Shown here: positions 25,213 to 33,257 of the stretch, one piece after another
How positions within the stretch are numbered: position 1 is the stretch's first letter
Layout: every line of letters starts with the position of its first letter
Assembly (NCBI RefSeq): GCF_028561335.1
Contig: NZ_JAQQTG010000002.1
Coordinates: 62,001-126,000, forward strand
Source: Aequorivita todarodis
GTDB taxonomy: Bacteria; Bacteroidota; Bacteroidia; Flavobacteriales; Flavobacteriaceae
Direction: 5' to 3'
DNA: 64,000 nucleotides
Made by a program: the position numbers and the translations under genes
The notes under the pieces: generated by a model
Databases searched by the model: none
Told to the model about the DNA's origin: nothing
What the model saw: only the letters and a program-made list of their open reading frames with translations

Positions 25213-25330
25213 TTGAAGGAATTTTAGGTTGCAAATTTACAGGAATTTCCTGTTGAAAAATGCTTTTGAATGGGTAAATTAGTTGTTCAAAATTAATTTG
25301 ATTTTTTAAAAACCAAAACATTCAAAAATT

Positions 25331-25825
25331 ATGGATACGCTAAAAAATTTAAAGGACGAACTTACCGAAGAGTACAACACCACCAAAAAATTTCTGAATA
25401 ATTTTCCAAAGGACAAAAACGATTATGCCCCGCATACAAAAAGTATGAAGTTGATGGATTTAACAACGCATATTGTGGATATTTTCGGTTGGCCGCAGGT
25501 TATTTTGAATACCGATTATTTGGATTTTGCCGATGGTTACAATCCGGAAAAAATGGGCGGAAAAGAAGATTTGCTGCAACAATTGGACAAACAGTACAAA
25601 GCTGGCATGAAAGCGTTGGAAAATGCGAAAGAAGCAGACTTAAAACCCAATTGGAGCATACGGATGAACGGCCAAAAAATTATGGAATGGAGTAAATACG
25701 GCGCCATCAGGCACGGACTGAACCAGATTACCCACCACCGCGCGCAACTGGGCGTTTATTATAGATTGCTAAATATTCCGGTGCCGGGCAGCTATGGGCC
25801 TTCGGCGGATTCGCCAAATGGATAA
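25331..25825 (+). CDS. DinB family protein
   Basis: 164 residues forming a four-helix DinB/YfiT-like bundle. Metal-ligand type histidines are in LTTHIVDIFGW and in the closing HGLNQITHHRAQLGVYYRLL. Such proteins are damage-inducible or act as metal-dependent thiol transferases. The start MDTLKNLKDEL is clear. The end is 58 bases before the next start codon. Confidence 0.88.
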   Translation: MDTLKNLKDELTEEYNTTKKFLNNFPKDKNDYAPHTKSMKLMDLTTHIVDIFGWPQVILNTDYLDFADGYNPEKMGGKEDLLQQLDKQYKAGMKALENAKEADLKPNWSIRMNGQKIMEWSKYGAIRHGLNQITHHRAQLGVYYRLLNIPVPGSYGPSADSPNG

Positions 25826-25883
25826 AAAAATTATCTTTTGGAACAATCATAAAATTTTCGCCTTCAAATTAAATAATCGAATA

Positions 25884-27464
25884 ATGTCAAAAAGCAATAC
25901 AAATTCAATACTGGTTTTATTCACACTCCTATTCTTTCAACTTTCTATTGCACAAGAAGGAGTACTGGATTTAAATTTTGGCGATCAAGGAACAACAAGA
26001 TTTGCCTATACCGATAAAGGTGCAAGAGCAATGGACATGATCCTTTTGGAGGACAATTCAATAATTTTAGGAATAAATAGTGAGCTTAGACAAAACGGGG
26101 CAACATATAATCGTGGGTTTTACATTTATAAATTAACACAAGATGGTGAAATTGATACTACGTTTGGACAAAATGGCCAATTATATTTTCCAAACAACGG
26201 AACAAACTCTTCCTATTTCAACTCTATGCTTTTGCAATTTGACGGGAAAATTCTAATAATGGGCTCTATAGAAGGAGAAGGAAAATTAATCAGAATAGAC
26301 CAAAATGGTGTATTTGATCCATCCTTTGGAATCAATGGAATTCAAGATATGGATAGCGGTTATAGAATTGCGCAACAATTCACGGGCAAAATAATCGTCC
26401 AAAGTCAATACTTTGATGGCTACAACAATATGTATCGTTTTTCAAGGCGAAACACGGATGGATCATTGGATACAACATTTGGAAATAATGGCATCCAAAT
26501 TACCGATGTTACAAATTATCGTTTTGATCTTTGTTTCGCCATTAAAATAGACTGGGAAGACAAAATACTTGCTGGAGGCCCTTCCTATAATAATGGCGAT
26601 GACTACCATCCCGTTATAACGCGTTTCAACGAAAACGGCACCTTGGACACTTCATTTGGGAACAACGGCACGGTAATTACTACTTTTGGTCCAGAATCAA
26701 ACTTGGGAGAGGTAGATGATATCGCTATTTTGGGCGATAAAATAATTCTCGGCGGAAACTACCAGTATTACGGCGGAACCGGAGGTTTTGGCGGAATTAA
26801 ACCAGCAGTTGCAAAATTTAATAATGACGGCACACTAGACCAAACCTTCGGCCAAGGAGGCAAAGTAATTATGGATACTTATTTTGAAGCCAATGATTAT
26901 CTGAGAAGTATTGCCGTTCAGCGGGACGGAAAGATTTTGTTGGGAGGCGGTGCCTCCATGCCCTATCCTTTTGAACAAACAAATTTTTTCGTAATCAAAT
27001 TGAACAACGATGGTAGTATTTATTCAGATTTTGGGGATAGTGGAATTTTTATAACCGATTTTGGGGGCTCAGACACAAATTATGTTACCGATTTGGTATT
27101 GCAAACAGACAATAAAGTTTTAGCTTTTGGCGTCACCGAAGATGCGAACGATGAACATAGAAACGCAATAGTATGCCGACTGGACAATGAATTTTTAGGC
27201 ATACCGGATTTATTGGCCGACAATGATATTCAAGTTTATCCAAACCCAACAAAAGGTTATGTGAAAATAAAAAGCAAATACCCAATCAAAAAATTGGAAA
27301 TTTATAATTTCTTGGGACAGCTTTTAGCCTCTAAATTATATAACAATACTACTCTTGAAAAAGAATTTGACATAAATAAATTCCAAAATGGGATATACAC
27401 CTTACTGATTTTTTCTGAAGGCGAACGTGTTTTTTCAAAAAGCATAATTAAAAGATCAAATTAA
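25884..27464 (+). CDS. secreted delta-60 repeat protein with T9SS sorting domain
   Basis: 526 residues from ATG 25884, which gives a signal peptide ending at SIAQ; the open frame extends to 25794 but would run through the end of DinB. Seven delta-60 type repeats of about 55-60 residues are marked by LDxxFGxxG motifs (LDLNFGDQG, IDTTFGQNG, LDTTFGNNG, LDTSFGNNG and others), forming a probable beta-propeller. The C-terminal type A sorting domain (VYPNPTKGYVKI, LEIYNFLGQLL) sends it through the Type IX system. Ligand unknown. Confidence 0.87.
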   Translation: MSKSNTNSILVLFTLLFFQLSIAQEGVLDLNFGDQGTTRFAYTDKGARAMDMILLEDNSIILGINSELRQNGATYNRGFYIYKLTQDGEIDTTFGQNGQLYFPNNGTNSSYFNSMLLQFDGKILIMGSIEGEGKLIRIDQNGVFDPSFGINGIQDMDSGYRIAQQFTGKIIVQSQYFDGYNNMYRFSRRNTDGSLDTTFGNNGIQITDVTNYRFDLCFAIKIDWEDKILAGGPSYNNGDDYHPVITRFNENGTLDTSFGNNGTVITTFGPESNLGEVDDIAILGDKIILGGNYQYYGGTGGFGGIKPAVAKFNNDGTLDQTFGQGGKVIMDTYFEANDYLRSIAVQRDGKILLGGGASMPYPFEQTNFFVIKLNNDGSIYSDFGDSGIFITDFGGSDTNYVTDLVLQTDNKVLAFGVTEDANDEHRNAIVCRLDNEFLGIPDLLADNDIQVYPNPTKGYVKIKSKYPIKKLEIYNFLGQLLASKLYNNTTLEKEFDINKFQNGIYTLLIFSEGERVFSKSIIKRSN

Positions 27465-27468
27465 ACTT

Positions 27469-27846
27469 TTATGCACTCAATATGTCATCATTTTCACTGG
27501 AATAATCACCATATTCAAATAGCATCTTTTTATAAAAATTATGCTGAAGCTGGCCGTCTTCAAGACAGCCTATTAATGTTTCCTCCAAATCGTTGTAGCC
27601 TACCCTATCTGAAATTGCCTCGTTTAGATTATAAAGCCTAACAGGATCTTTGGTCAACGGTTTTGAATTCCAAATGGAAATCAATTTGCTTTGGTAATCA
27701 ATATTTACATCTATTGAATTGAAGAAAAAATTCAATAGATTTTTATGAAATGCTGCGAATTTTTTTGTGGGACGTTTATCAAAAAGGCAACTTGCGGCAA
27801 TAAGGGTTTGCATTTCCCGACGTACTTTTTCTTTTCCACTCCCCAT
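27469..27846 (-). CDS. hypothetical protein, 125 aa
   Basis: A mostly helical cytoplasmic protein with no signal peptide and no motif I recognise; it ends with an acidic tail (EYGDYSSENDDILSA). The stop is 4 bases from the convergent T9SS protein stop. Codon use looks ordinary for the region, which supports a real gene. Confidence 0.55.
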   Translation of the reverse strand: MGSGKEKVRREMQTLIAASCLFDKRPTKKFAAFHKNLLNFFFNSIDVNIDYQSKLISIWNSKPLTKDPVRLYNLNEAISDRVGYNDLEETLIGCLEDGQLQHNFYKKMLFEYGDYSSENDDILSA

Positions 27847-27969
27847 AACAAACGTATTTTCTTATTTGAAGATACGATACGTTTGCCTTCATAGATTTCG
27901 GAAAGAGGAACTTTAGCGCGAGTTTAACTGTAACGATTCCAAGTAGTTAAAAAAATTAAGAAGAAATAG

Positions 27970-28368
27970 CTATTTTTCATTCGGAAGCCCATCACTTTCC
28001 CAGTGCAGGAAACCCCCTTTCATATCATAAATCTGTTTGAAGCCAACGTCTTTTAAGATCAAAGCTGCTTTTGCACTACGTTTTCCGCTTCGGCAATAAA
28101 TATAGATTGGTTTTTCCAGATCCAGTTTTTCGACTTCGGTTATAAAATCGGTTTCCAAAACATTGATGTTCAGTGCGTTTTCAAGATGTCCTTCCGCAAA
28201 TTCTTCAGGCGTGCGAACATCAACCAACTGAACATCTTTTTTGTCTGCCATTGCATCGTGGAATTCCTGTGGCGTCAACACTTGGATTTCCTGCGCAACA
28301 CTATTGTCTTTGCAAGCGGTGAAAAAAAGTATAACAGTAAGTCCAAAAAGGATCGATAGCTTTTTCAT
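27970..28368 (-). CDS. rhodanese-domain lipoprotein
   Basis: 132 residues. The lipobox LFFTAC (C19) anchors it in the envelope. The single rhodanese domain has VQLVDVRTPEEFAEGHLENALNI and the catalytic cysteine in IYCRSGKRSAKAA. Sulfur transfer or thiosulfate handling in the periplasm is inferred. A cytoplasmic rhodanese gene lies directly upstream on the same strand (100-base gap). Confidence 0.9.
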   Translation of the reverse strand: MKKLSILFGLTVILFFTACKDNSVAQEIQVLTPQEFHDAMADKKDVQLVDVRTPEEFAEGHLENALNINVLETDFITEVEKLDLEKPIYIYCRSGKRSAKAALILKDVGFKQIYDMKGGFLHWESDGLPNEK

Positions 28369-28468
28369 AATATTCTTTTTTAAATAACAATGGTTTAGAA
28401 CAACGTCGAATTCAGATTTCTATTTCCGGGGTTTTAAAATTTCCAGAGGATGCTATAACAGCACTTTT

Positions 28469-28780
28469 TTAATTAGTGGTTTCGCCTTTCCATTCCATAA
28501 TTCCACCTTTTAGGTTGTAGGCGTTTTTTATGCCCACGGAATTTAACAACATACAGGCCTGTCCGCTTCTTCCGCCAGAGCGGCAATACACGTAATAATT
28601 TTTTTTAGGATCCAGTTCCTTGGCTTTTTTAAGAAATTCGGCACCGTTATATATGTCTATTTGTATCGCTCCCGGAATGTACCCTTCCTGAAATTCGGCA
28701 TCGGTACGCACGTCCAGAATTACTGCATTGGTGTCCTTTTCACATTGTTCGCACCATTGTTGTTGGGTTAAATCTGCCAT
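28469..28780 (-). CDS. cytoplasmic rhodanese-domain protein
   Basis: 103 residues, one rhodanese domain without signal peptide. It has VILDVRTDAEFQEGYIPGAI and the active-site loop YCRSGGRSGQAC with its catalytic cysteine. It resembles the lipoprotein downstream, pointing to duplication with a changed location. Confidence 0.9.
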   Translation of the reverse strand: MADLTQQQWCEQCEKDTNAVILDVRTDAEFQEGYIPGAIQIDIYNGAEFLKKAKELDPKKNYYVYCRSGGRSGQACMLLNSVGIKNAYNLKGGIMEWKGETTN

Positions 28781-28878
28781 TTTTAAAATAATTTTTTGGT
28801 AAAATTAAACATTCTTGACTAAGCAACATGCAATTTCAAAAAAAATTGCAATTCATACAATTTTTAAAAAAATGGTTC

Positions 28879-28886
28879 TATATTTG
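28879..28886 (+). promoter_or_regulatory. candidate -7 element of the trp operon
   Basis: TATATTTG matches TAnnTTTG. Transcription would begin a few bases downstream, only about five bases before the leader-peptide ATG, so the leader peptide would be translated from a nearly leaderless RNA. The -33 region is not convincing. Confidence 0.5.
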
Positions 28887-28896
28887 AACCTCAAAC

Positions 28897-28953
28897 ATGA
28901 ACAACATTACACAAAATACTTGGTGGTGGAAAAACTTACGGCAAACCTCGTGA
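28897..28953 (+). CDS. trpL: trp operon leader peptide
   Basis: An 18-residue ORF, MNNITQNTWWWKNLRQTS, with three successive tryptophan codons at 28921-28929 followed 50 bases later by an intrinsic terminator and then trpE. This is the classical arrangement for ribosome-mediated attenuation: with enough charged tRNA-Trp the ribosome clears the codons and the terminator forms. I could not identify the competing antiterminator helix by eye. Confidence 0.88.
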   Translation: MNNITQNTWWWKNLRQTS

Positions 28954-28981
28954 GCGGAACACCTGTAGTATAAAATATACG

Positions 28982-29014
28982 AAAAGGCTTGTCAATCACG
29001 ACAAGCCTTTTTTT
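28982..29014 (+). terminator. trp attenuator
   Basis: AAAAGGCTTGTC pairs perfectly with GACAAGCCTTTT around AATCAC and is followed by T residues. It lies between the Trp-rich leader peptide and trpE, so it is the regulated terminator of the operon. Confidence 0.9.
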
Positions 29015-29023
29015 ATTTGGGTT

Positions 29024-29041
29024 CCCGCCGCTGGGCGGGAC
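29024..29041. repeat. CCCGCC/GGCGGG hairpin in trp leader
   Basis: TCCCGCCGCTGGGCGGGA forms a short stem directly after the attenuator and 45 bases before trpE. It resembles the hairpins before trpD (31377) and before the kinase gene (2192). Confidence 0.55.
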
Positions 29042-29086
29042 CGCTTAAATGAAATTGATTTATTCTTTTGAAGCTTTCAATAAACA

Positions 29087-30556
29087 ATGAGAACAAAAAA
29101 TAAAAAATATCAACTAAAAACATATTCAAAAAAACTGCTGGCAGACACCCTAACCCCCGTTTCGGTGTATTTGCGGTTGCGCGATAAATTCCCGAACAGC
29201 CTTTTGCTGGAAAGCAGCGACTATCACGCTAACGACAACAGTTTTAGCTATATCTGCTTTAACCCAATTGCTTCCATAAAAGTGGAAAATGAAACCATTT
29301 TTCAGCATTTTCCGGATGGAAAAAGTACAGTAACAGATTTGAAAAGTCCCCCTTCGAAGGGGGATTTAGGGGGATGTTCACAAAGTGTTCCGAATACTTT
29401 AGATGAATTTGCCGCGACCTTTTCCATTGAGTACATCAACCCATCCCCCGCCGCGGCGGGGTACCGAGGGGGGCATAACGGCCTTTTCGGTTTTATGGCG
29501 TTTGATGCGGTGCGTTATTTTGAAGACATTTCGCTTTCAAAAAAAGAAGAAAATCTTGAAATGCCCGATTTATATTATGCGGTTTACCAAAACATAATAG
29601 CGATAAACCATTTCAACAACGAAGCGTATATTTTTGCGCACTGTTTTGAAGCTGAAAATAATATTCCACAGATTGAACAAATTTTAAAATCGAAGAGTTT
29701 TGCGGAATATCCCTTTGAAAGAAACGGCGAACGCACTACAAACTTGAACGATGAAGATTTCAAAGCTTTGGTGCGGAAATGCAAAGAGCATTGCCAACGC
29801 GGCGATGTATTCCAAATTGTTCCGAGCAAACGGTTTTCACAGAAATTTACGGGCGATGAATTCAACGTTTACAGGGCTTTGCGCAGCGTGAACCCCTCGC
29901 CCTATCTTTTCTATTTCGACTACGGAAATTTTAAAATCTTCGGAAGTTCGCCCGAAGCGCAATTGGTCGTAAAAGGAAATACGGCAGAAATCCACCCAAT
30001 CGCGGGAACCTTTAAACGCACAGGAAACGACGAACAGGACGCCGAACTCGCAAAAAAACTTTCCGAGGACAAAAAGGAAAACAGCGAACACGTAATGTTG
30101 GTCGATTTGGCGCGAAACGATTTAAGCCGCCACGGCACGAACGTAAAAGTGGAAACGTACCGAGAGGTTCAGTTTTTTTCGCACGTGATTCATTTGGTGA
30201 GTAAAGTTACGGCAACGAAAAACCCTACCGTTTCCACAATGCAAATTGCGGCAGACACCTTTCCCGCAGGAACTTTGAGCGGCGCACCGAAACACAAAGC
30301 CCTGCAATTGCTGGAAAAATATGAAAATAGAAGCCGCGAATTTTACGGCGGCGCCATCGGGTTTATGGATTTCAGCGGTAATTTTAATCATGCCATTATC
30401 ATTCGCTCCTTTGTGAGCAAAAACCATACATTGCATTACCAAGCCGGTGCTGGCGTTGTTTCGGAAAGCGATGAGGAAAACGAATTGCAGGAAGTTTATA
30501 ACAAATTAGGCGCACTAACAAAAGCGCTGGAATTGGCTGAAACGATAGCCCCCTAA
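29087..30556 (+). CDS. trpE: anthranilate synthase component I
   Basis: 489 residues, the chorismate-binding subunit making anthranilate with TrpG. The N-terminal anthranilate synthase domain contains the tryptophan-feedback region (LLLESSDY). The C-terminal chorismate-binding domain has GDVFQIVPSKRF, SPSPYLFY-like NPSPYLFYFD, IAGTFKR, EHVMLVDLARNDLSR and AGTLSGAPKHKA. Two palindrome-encoded inserts lie in the N-terminal loop region (about 86-97 and 119-130), and the stop codon itself is inside a third element (30548-30599). First structural gene of the operon. Confidence 0.95.
   Translation: MRTKNKKYQLKTYSKKLLADTLTPVSVYLRLRDKFPNSLLLESSDYHANDNSFSYICFNPIASIKVENETIFQHFPDGKSTVTDLKSPPSKGDLGGCSQSVPNTLDEFAATFSIEYINPSPAAAGYRGGHNGLFGFMAFDAVRYFEDISLSKKEENLEMPDLYYAVYQNIIAINHFNNEAYIFAHCFEAENNIPQIEQILKSKSFAEYPFERNGERTTNLNDEDFKALVRKCKEHCQRGDVFQIVPSKRFSQKFTGDEFNVYRALRSVNPSPYLFYFDYGNFKIFGSSPEAQLVVKGNTAEIHPIAGTFKRTGNDEQDAELAKKLSEDKKENSEHVMLVDLARNDLSRHGTNVKVETYREVQFFSHVIHLVSKVTATKNPTVSTMQIAADTFPAGTLSGAPKHKALQLLEKYENRSREFYGGAIGFMDFSGNFNHAIIIRSFVSKNHTLHYQAGAGVVSESDEENELQEVYNKLGALTKALELAETIAP
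29346..29374. repeat. GC-rich palindrome inside trpE (first)
   Basis: TCCCCCTTCGAAGGGGGA followed by TTTAGGGGGA is a nearly perfect hairpin read in frame as SPPSKGDLGG in an N-terminal-domain loop of TrpE. Confidence 0.8.
29444..29473. repeat. GC-rich palindrome inside trpE (second)
   Basis: TCCCCCGCCGCGGCGGGG followed by TACCGAGGGGGG is read in frame as PSPAAAGYRGG immediately before the conserved NGLFGFMAFDAVRYFE. It carries the CCGCCGCGGCGG core also seen at about 2080. Confidence 0.8.
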
Positions 30557-30599
30557 CCCTTGCCTACGTGCCACTTCGGCAGGCAGGCCCAAAGGGGAA
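30548..30599. repeat. composite palindromic repeat at the trpE stop
   Basis: GCCCCCTAACCC begins the element and supplies the last residues and TAA stop of TrpE. A TGCCTACGTGCC...GGCAGGCA hairpin and CCCAAAGGGG follow. Same half-element as in the FIST gene tail, combined with the CCTGCC family. Confidence 0.7.
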
Positions 30600-30614
30600 T
30601 TAATACGGTATTTA

Positions 30615-31271
30615 ATGGAAAGTAAAAATATGAATAAAAATAACGAACAATCTCCCTCCCCTTCGGGGAGGGCCGGGGTGGGGCTGAAAATATTAGTAAT
30701 AGATAATTACGACAGTTTTGTGTACAACCTCGTCCATTATTTAGAGGAATTGGATTGCGAGGTAACCGTAAAACGGAACGATAAATTTTATTTGGAAGAA
30801 GTAGAAAATTACGACAAAATCCTGCTTTCTCCCGGTCCCGGAATTCCCGATGAAGCAGGATTATTGAAAGAAGTAATCCAAAAATACGCAGCTTCAAAAC
30901 CAATTTTTGGCGTCTGTTTGGGGCAACAGGCCATTGGCGAAGTTTTCGGCGGCAAGTTGGAAAACCTCAGCAAGGTTTTTCACGGCGTTGCAACGACAGC
31001 GACAATTTTAAAGAAAGACGAACCCCTTTTTAAGGGAATTGATAAGGAATTTGAAATAGGCCGTTACCACAGTTGGGTGGTTTCAAAGGAAGATTTTCCG
31101 GAGGTTTTGGAAATCACTTCCGTAGATGAAAACGGGCAAATTATGTCCCTTCGCCATAAATTTTATGATGTTTGCGGAGTACAATTTCACCCTGAAAGTG
31201 TGCTGACGCCAATGGGGAAACAGATTATTAAAAATTGGATAAAAGCCCCCTCACCCCCGAAGGGGGAATAG
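30615..31271 (+). CDS. trpG: anthranilate synthase component II (glutamine amidotransferase)
   Basis: 218 residues. Class I amidotransferase with the catalytic cysteine in GVCLGQQAIGE and the His/Glu pair in VQFHPESVLTP. The normal TrpG start KILVIDNYDSFVYNL is at residue 26, preceded by a 35-bp repeat (30652-30686) that is in frame with ATG 30615 (or 30630). An in-frame GTG within the repeat, two codons before the lysine, is an alternative start. A second element at the end replaces the C-terminus with APSPPKGE. The catalytic core is intact. Confidence 0.93.
   Translation: MESKNMNKNNEQSPSPSGRAGVGLKILVIDNYDSFVYNLVHYLEELDCEVTVKRNDKFYLEEVENYDKILLSPGPGIPDEAGLLKEVIQKYAASKPIFGVCLGQQAIGEVFGGKLENLSKVFHGVATTATILKKDEPLFKGIDKEFEIGRYHSWVVSKEDFPEVLEITSVDENGQIMSLRHKFYDVCGVQFHPESVLTPMGKQIIKNWIKAPSPPKGE
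30652..30686. repeat. 35-bp GC-rich element at the N-terminus of trpG
   Basis: CTCCCTCCCC-TTC-GGGGAGGG hairpin then CCGGGGTGGGGCTG. It agrees with the element at the start of trpF (33273-33307) at 34 of 35 positions. Both are followed directly by AAAAT of the ancestral KI start strand, so the ancestral ATG AAA became CTG AAA. Confidence 0.9.
31245..31268. repeat. GC-rich palindrome at the C-terminus of trpG
   Basis: GCCCCCTCACCCCCGAAGGGGG, in frame, encodes APSPPKG just before the stop codon of TrpG. It resembles the element at the end of the FIST gene (2001-2025). Confidence 0.8.
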
Positions 31272-31376
31272 TGTGCGGTATTTAGTACAGTTGGCAGTAA
31301 ATCCAACTAAACTTTTAAACTCCTAAACTTATAAACTCATCGACTCAAATAGAAGATGAACTAAAAACAAAAGATA

Positions 31377-31390
31377 CCCGCCTTCGCGGG
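31377..31390. repeat. CCCGCC-TTC-GCGGG hairpin before trpD
   Basis: CCCGCCTTCGCGGG ends six bases before the ATG of trpD and could hide or expose the ribosome entry region. Similar short stems precede trpE and the first kinase gene. Confidence 0.55.
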
Positions 31391-31396
31391 CATGAT

Positions 31397-32389
31397 ATGA
31401 AACAGATTTTAAACAGATTAATAAACCACGAACAACTCAGCAAAACTGAGGCTCGAACTGTTCTTGTAAACATTTCCGAAGGGAAATACAACCAAAGCCA
31501 GATAGCCGCTTTTTTAACGGTTTACATGATGCGGAATGTGAGTTTGGAAGAACTGGAAGGCTTTCGCGATGCTTTGTTGGATTTGTGTTTGGCGGTTGAT
31601 TTCAGCGATTATAACACCATCGATTTATGTGGCACGGGTGGCGACGGAAAGAATACGTTTAATATTTCAACATTGGCTTCATTTGTTACGGCTGGTGCGG
31701 GAATAAAAGTTACAAAACACGGCAATTACGGGGTTTCATCCGTTAGCGGAAGCAGTAATGTGATGGAAGCGTTAGGCATAAAATTCAGTAATGAAAAGGA
31801 TTTTTTAAAGCGTTGTTTGGACGAAGCGGGAATCTGCGTTCTGCATGCGCCCCTCTTCCATCCTGCGATGAAAAACGTTGCACCAATCCGCAAGGAACTG
31901 GGCGTAAAAACTTTTTTCAATATGCTCGGGCCAATGGTAAATCCAGCGTTTCCGAAGAATCAATTAGTTGGAGTTTTCGATTTGGAGCTCGCAAGGATGT
32001 ACGGCTATCTCTATCAAAAAAACGAGAAAAATTACGCCGTGCTGCATGCGATGGACGGCTACGATGAAATTTCGCTTACGGGGCCTGTAAAAGTGATTTC
32101 AAAAGCCTCCGAAAAGATTTTGAATGCAGAAGATTTCGGAGTGAAGCAGGTTGAGGAATCTGAAATATTCGGTGGCGAAACGGTAAAAGCTTCCGCTGAA
32201 ATATTTTTGGATATTTTAAACGGAAATGGCACCGAAGCCCAAAATAACGTGGTCTGCGCGAATGCCGGAATGGCTATTTCAGTAGTTGAAAATTGCACGA
32301 TAAAAGAAGGTTTTGAAAAAGCAAAGGAATCGTTAGAATCTGGCAAAGCTTTGAAATCATTGAAGATATTGCAGCAAATATCCAATTGA
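31397..32389 (+). CDS. trpD: anthranilate phosphoribosyltransferase
   Basis: 330 residues, joins anthranilate to phosphoribosyl pyrophosphate. The glycine-rich PRPP loop DLCGTGGDGKNTFNIST, KHGNYGVSS, and the NMLGPMVNPAFPK and DEISLTGP motifs are all present. Separated from trpG by 125 bases and from trpC by a stretch of tandem heptamers. No insertion is seen in this protein. Confidence 0.96.
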   Translation: MKQILNRLINHEQLSKTEARTVLVNISEGKYNQSQIAAFLTVYMMRNVSLEELEGFRDALLDLCLAVDFSDYNTIDLCGTGGDGKNTFNISTLASFVTAGAGIKVTKHGNYGVSSVSGSSNVMEALGIKFSNEKDFLKRCLDEAGICVLHAPLFHPAMKNVAPIRKELGVKTFFNMLGPMVNPAFPKNQLVGVFDLELARMYGYLYQKNEKNYAVLHAMDGYDEISLTGPVKVISKASEKILNAEDFGVKQVEESEIFGGETVKASAEIFLDILNGNGTEAQNNVVCANAGMAISVVENCTIKEGFEKAKESLESGKALKSLKILQQISN

Positions 32390-32391
32390 AT

Positions 32392-32468
32392 CAAGAAACA
32401 AGAAACAAGAAACAAGAAACACGACTCACGACTCACGACTCACGACTCACGACTCACGACTCACGACT
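32392..32468. repeat. two tandem heptamer arrays between trpD and trpC
   Basis: Four exact CAAGAAA units (32392-32419) pass directly into seven exact CACGACT units (32420-32468). The array ends six bases before the trpC ATG, so copy-number change would alter the leader of trpC. CACGACT units recur at the end of trpF (33920-33949). Confidence 0.95.
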
Positions 32469-32474
32469 ATAAAT

Positions 32475-33257
32475 ATGACAATTTTAGATAACATAACAGC
32501 CTACAAACAAAAAGAAGTTGCCGCAAAAAAGGACGCAATCCCAATTCGTTTACTCGAAAAATTTCCACTTTTTGCAAAGGAAACCAAATCATTGGCGGAA
32601 GCGTTGCGAATTTCCACAACGGGAATTATCGCCGAACACAAGCGCCGCTCGCCCAGCAAATCGGTGATTAACGAGCGGGTTTTGTTGCCCGAAGTGGTTT
32701 CGGGCTATGAAAATGCCGGGGCAAAGGGAATTTCGGTTTTAACGGATTCCAACTTTTTTGGCGGTTCGCTCGATGATCTTTTGGTTGCTGAAAAAACGGT
32801 TTCCATTCCGATTCTTCGGAAGGAATTCATCATCGATCCCTATCAGATTTACGAAGCGAAAGCATATGGCGCCGATGCAATTTTGTTGATTGCGGCTTGC
32901 CTTTCGGCAGAGGAACTGAAACAGTTTTCGTTTTTGGCAAAAAGCTTAAAACTCGATGTTTTATTGGAGGTCCACAATTTTGAAGAGCTTCAAAAATCAC
33001 TTTTGCCCAATGTGGATATGATTGGCGTGAACAACCGGAACTTGAAAAATTTCAAGTTGAATATCGACATCAGCAAAAAACTGTCCGAAGAAATTCCGGC
33101 CGATTTCGTGAAAATTTCCGAAAGCGGAATCAGCGATGTGGAAACCATAAAAGAGTTGAGAGCCTACGGTTTTGAAGGGTTTTTGATTGGTGAACATTTT
33201 ATGAAAACCGAAAATCCCGGCGAAACCGCAAAACAATTTATAACGAAATTAAGATGA
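32475..33257 (+). CDS. trpC: indole-3-glycerol phosphate synthase
   Basis: 260 residues, a TIM barrel with catalytic lysines in AEHKRRSPSK and LRKEFIIDPYQ, and GVNNRNLKNF near the phosphate-binding end (ESGI, LIGEHFM). Its TGA overlaps the ATG of trpF (ATGA), which indicates coupled translation. Stand-alone enzyme, not fused to TrpF as in enterics. Confidence 0.96.
   Translation: MTILDNITAYKQKEVAAKKDAIPIRLLEKFPLFAKETKSLAEALRISTTGIIAEHKRRSPSKSVINERVLLPEVVSGYENAGAKGISVLTDSNFFGGSLDDLLVAEKTVSIPILRKEFIIDPYQIYEAKAYGADAILLIAACLSAEELKQFSFLAKSLKLDVLLEVHNFEELQKSLLPNVDMIGVNNRNLKNFKLNIDISKKLSEEIPADFVKISESGISDVETIKELRAYGFEGFLIGEHFMKTENPGETAKQFITKLR

Noticed and set aside
28940-28985. Possible antiterminator helix in the trp leader
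   Set aside because: Only a weak GTATA/TATAC stem is visible between leader peptide and attenuator, and nothing there complements GGCTTGTC well. I could not support a specific competing structure.
32392-32468. CRISPR or origin iterons at the heptamer arrays
   Set aside because: The arrays are pure short tandem repeats without spacers, and no replication genes or AT-rich unwinding region accompany them.
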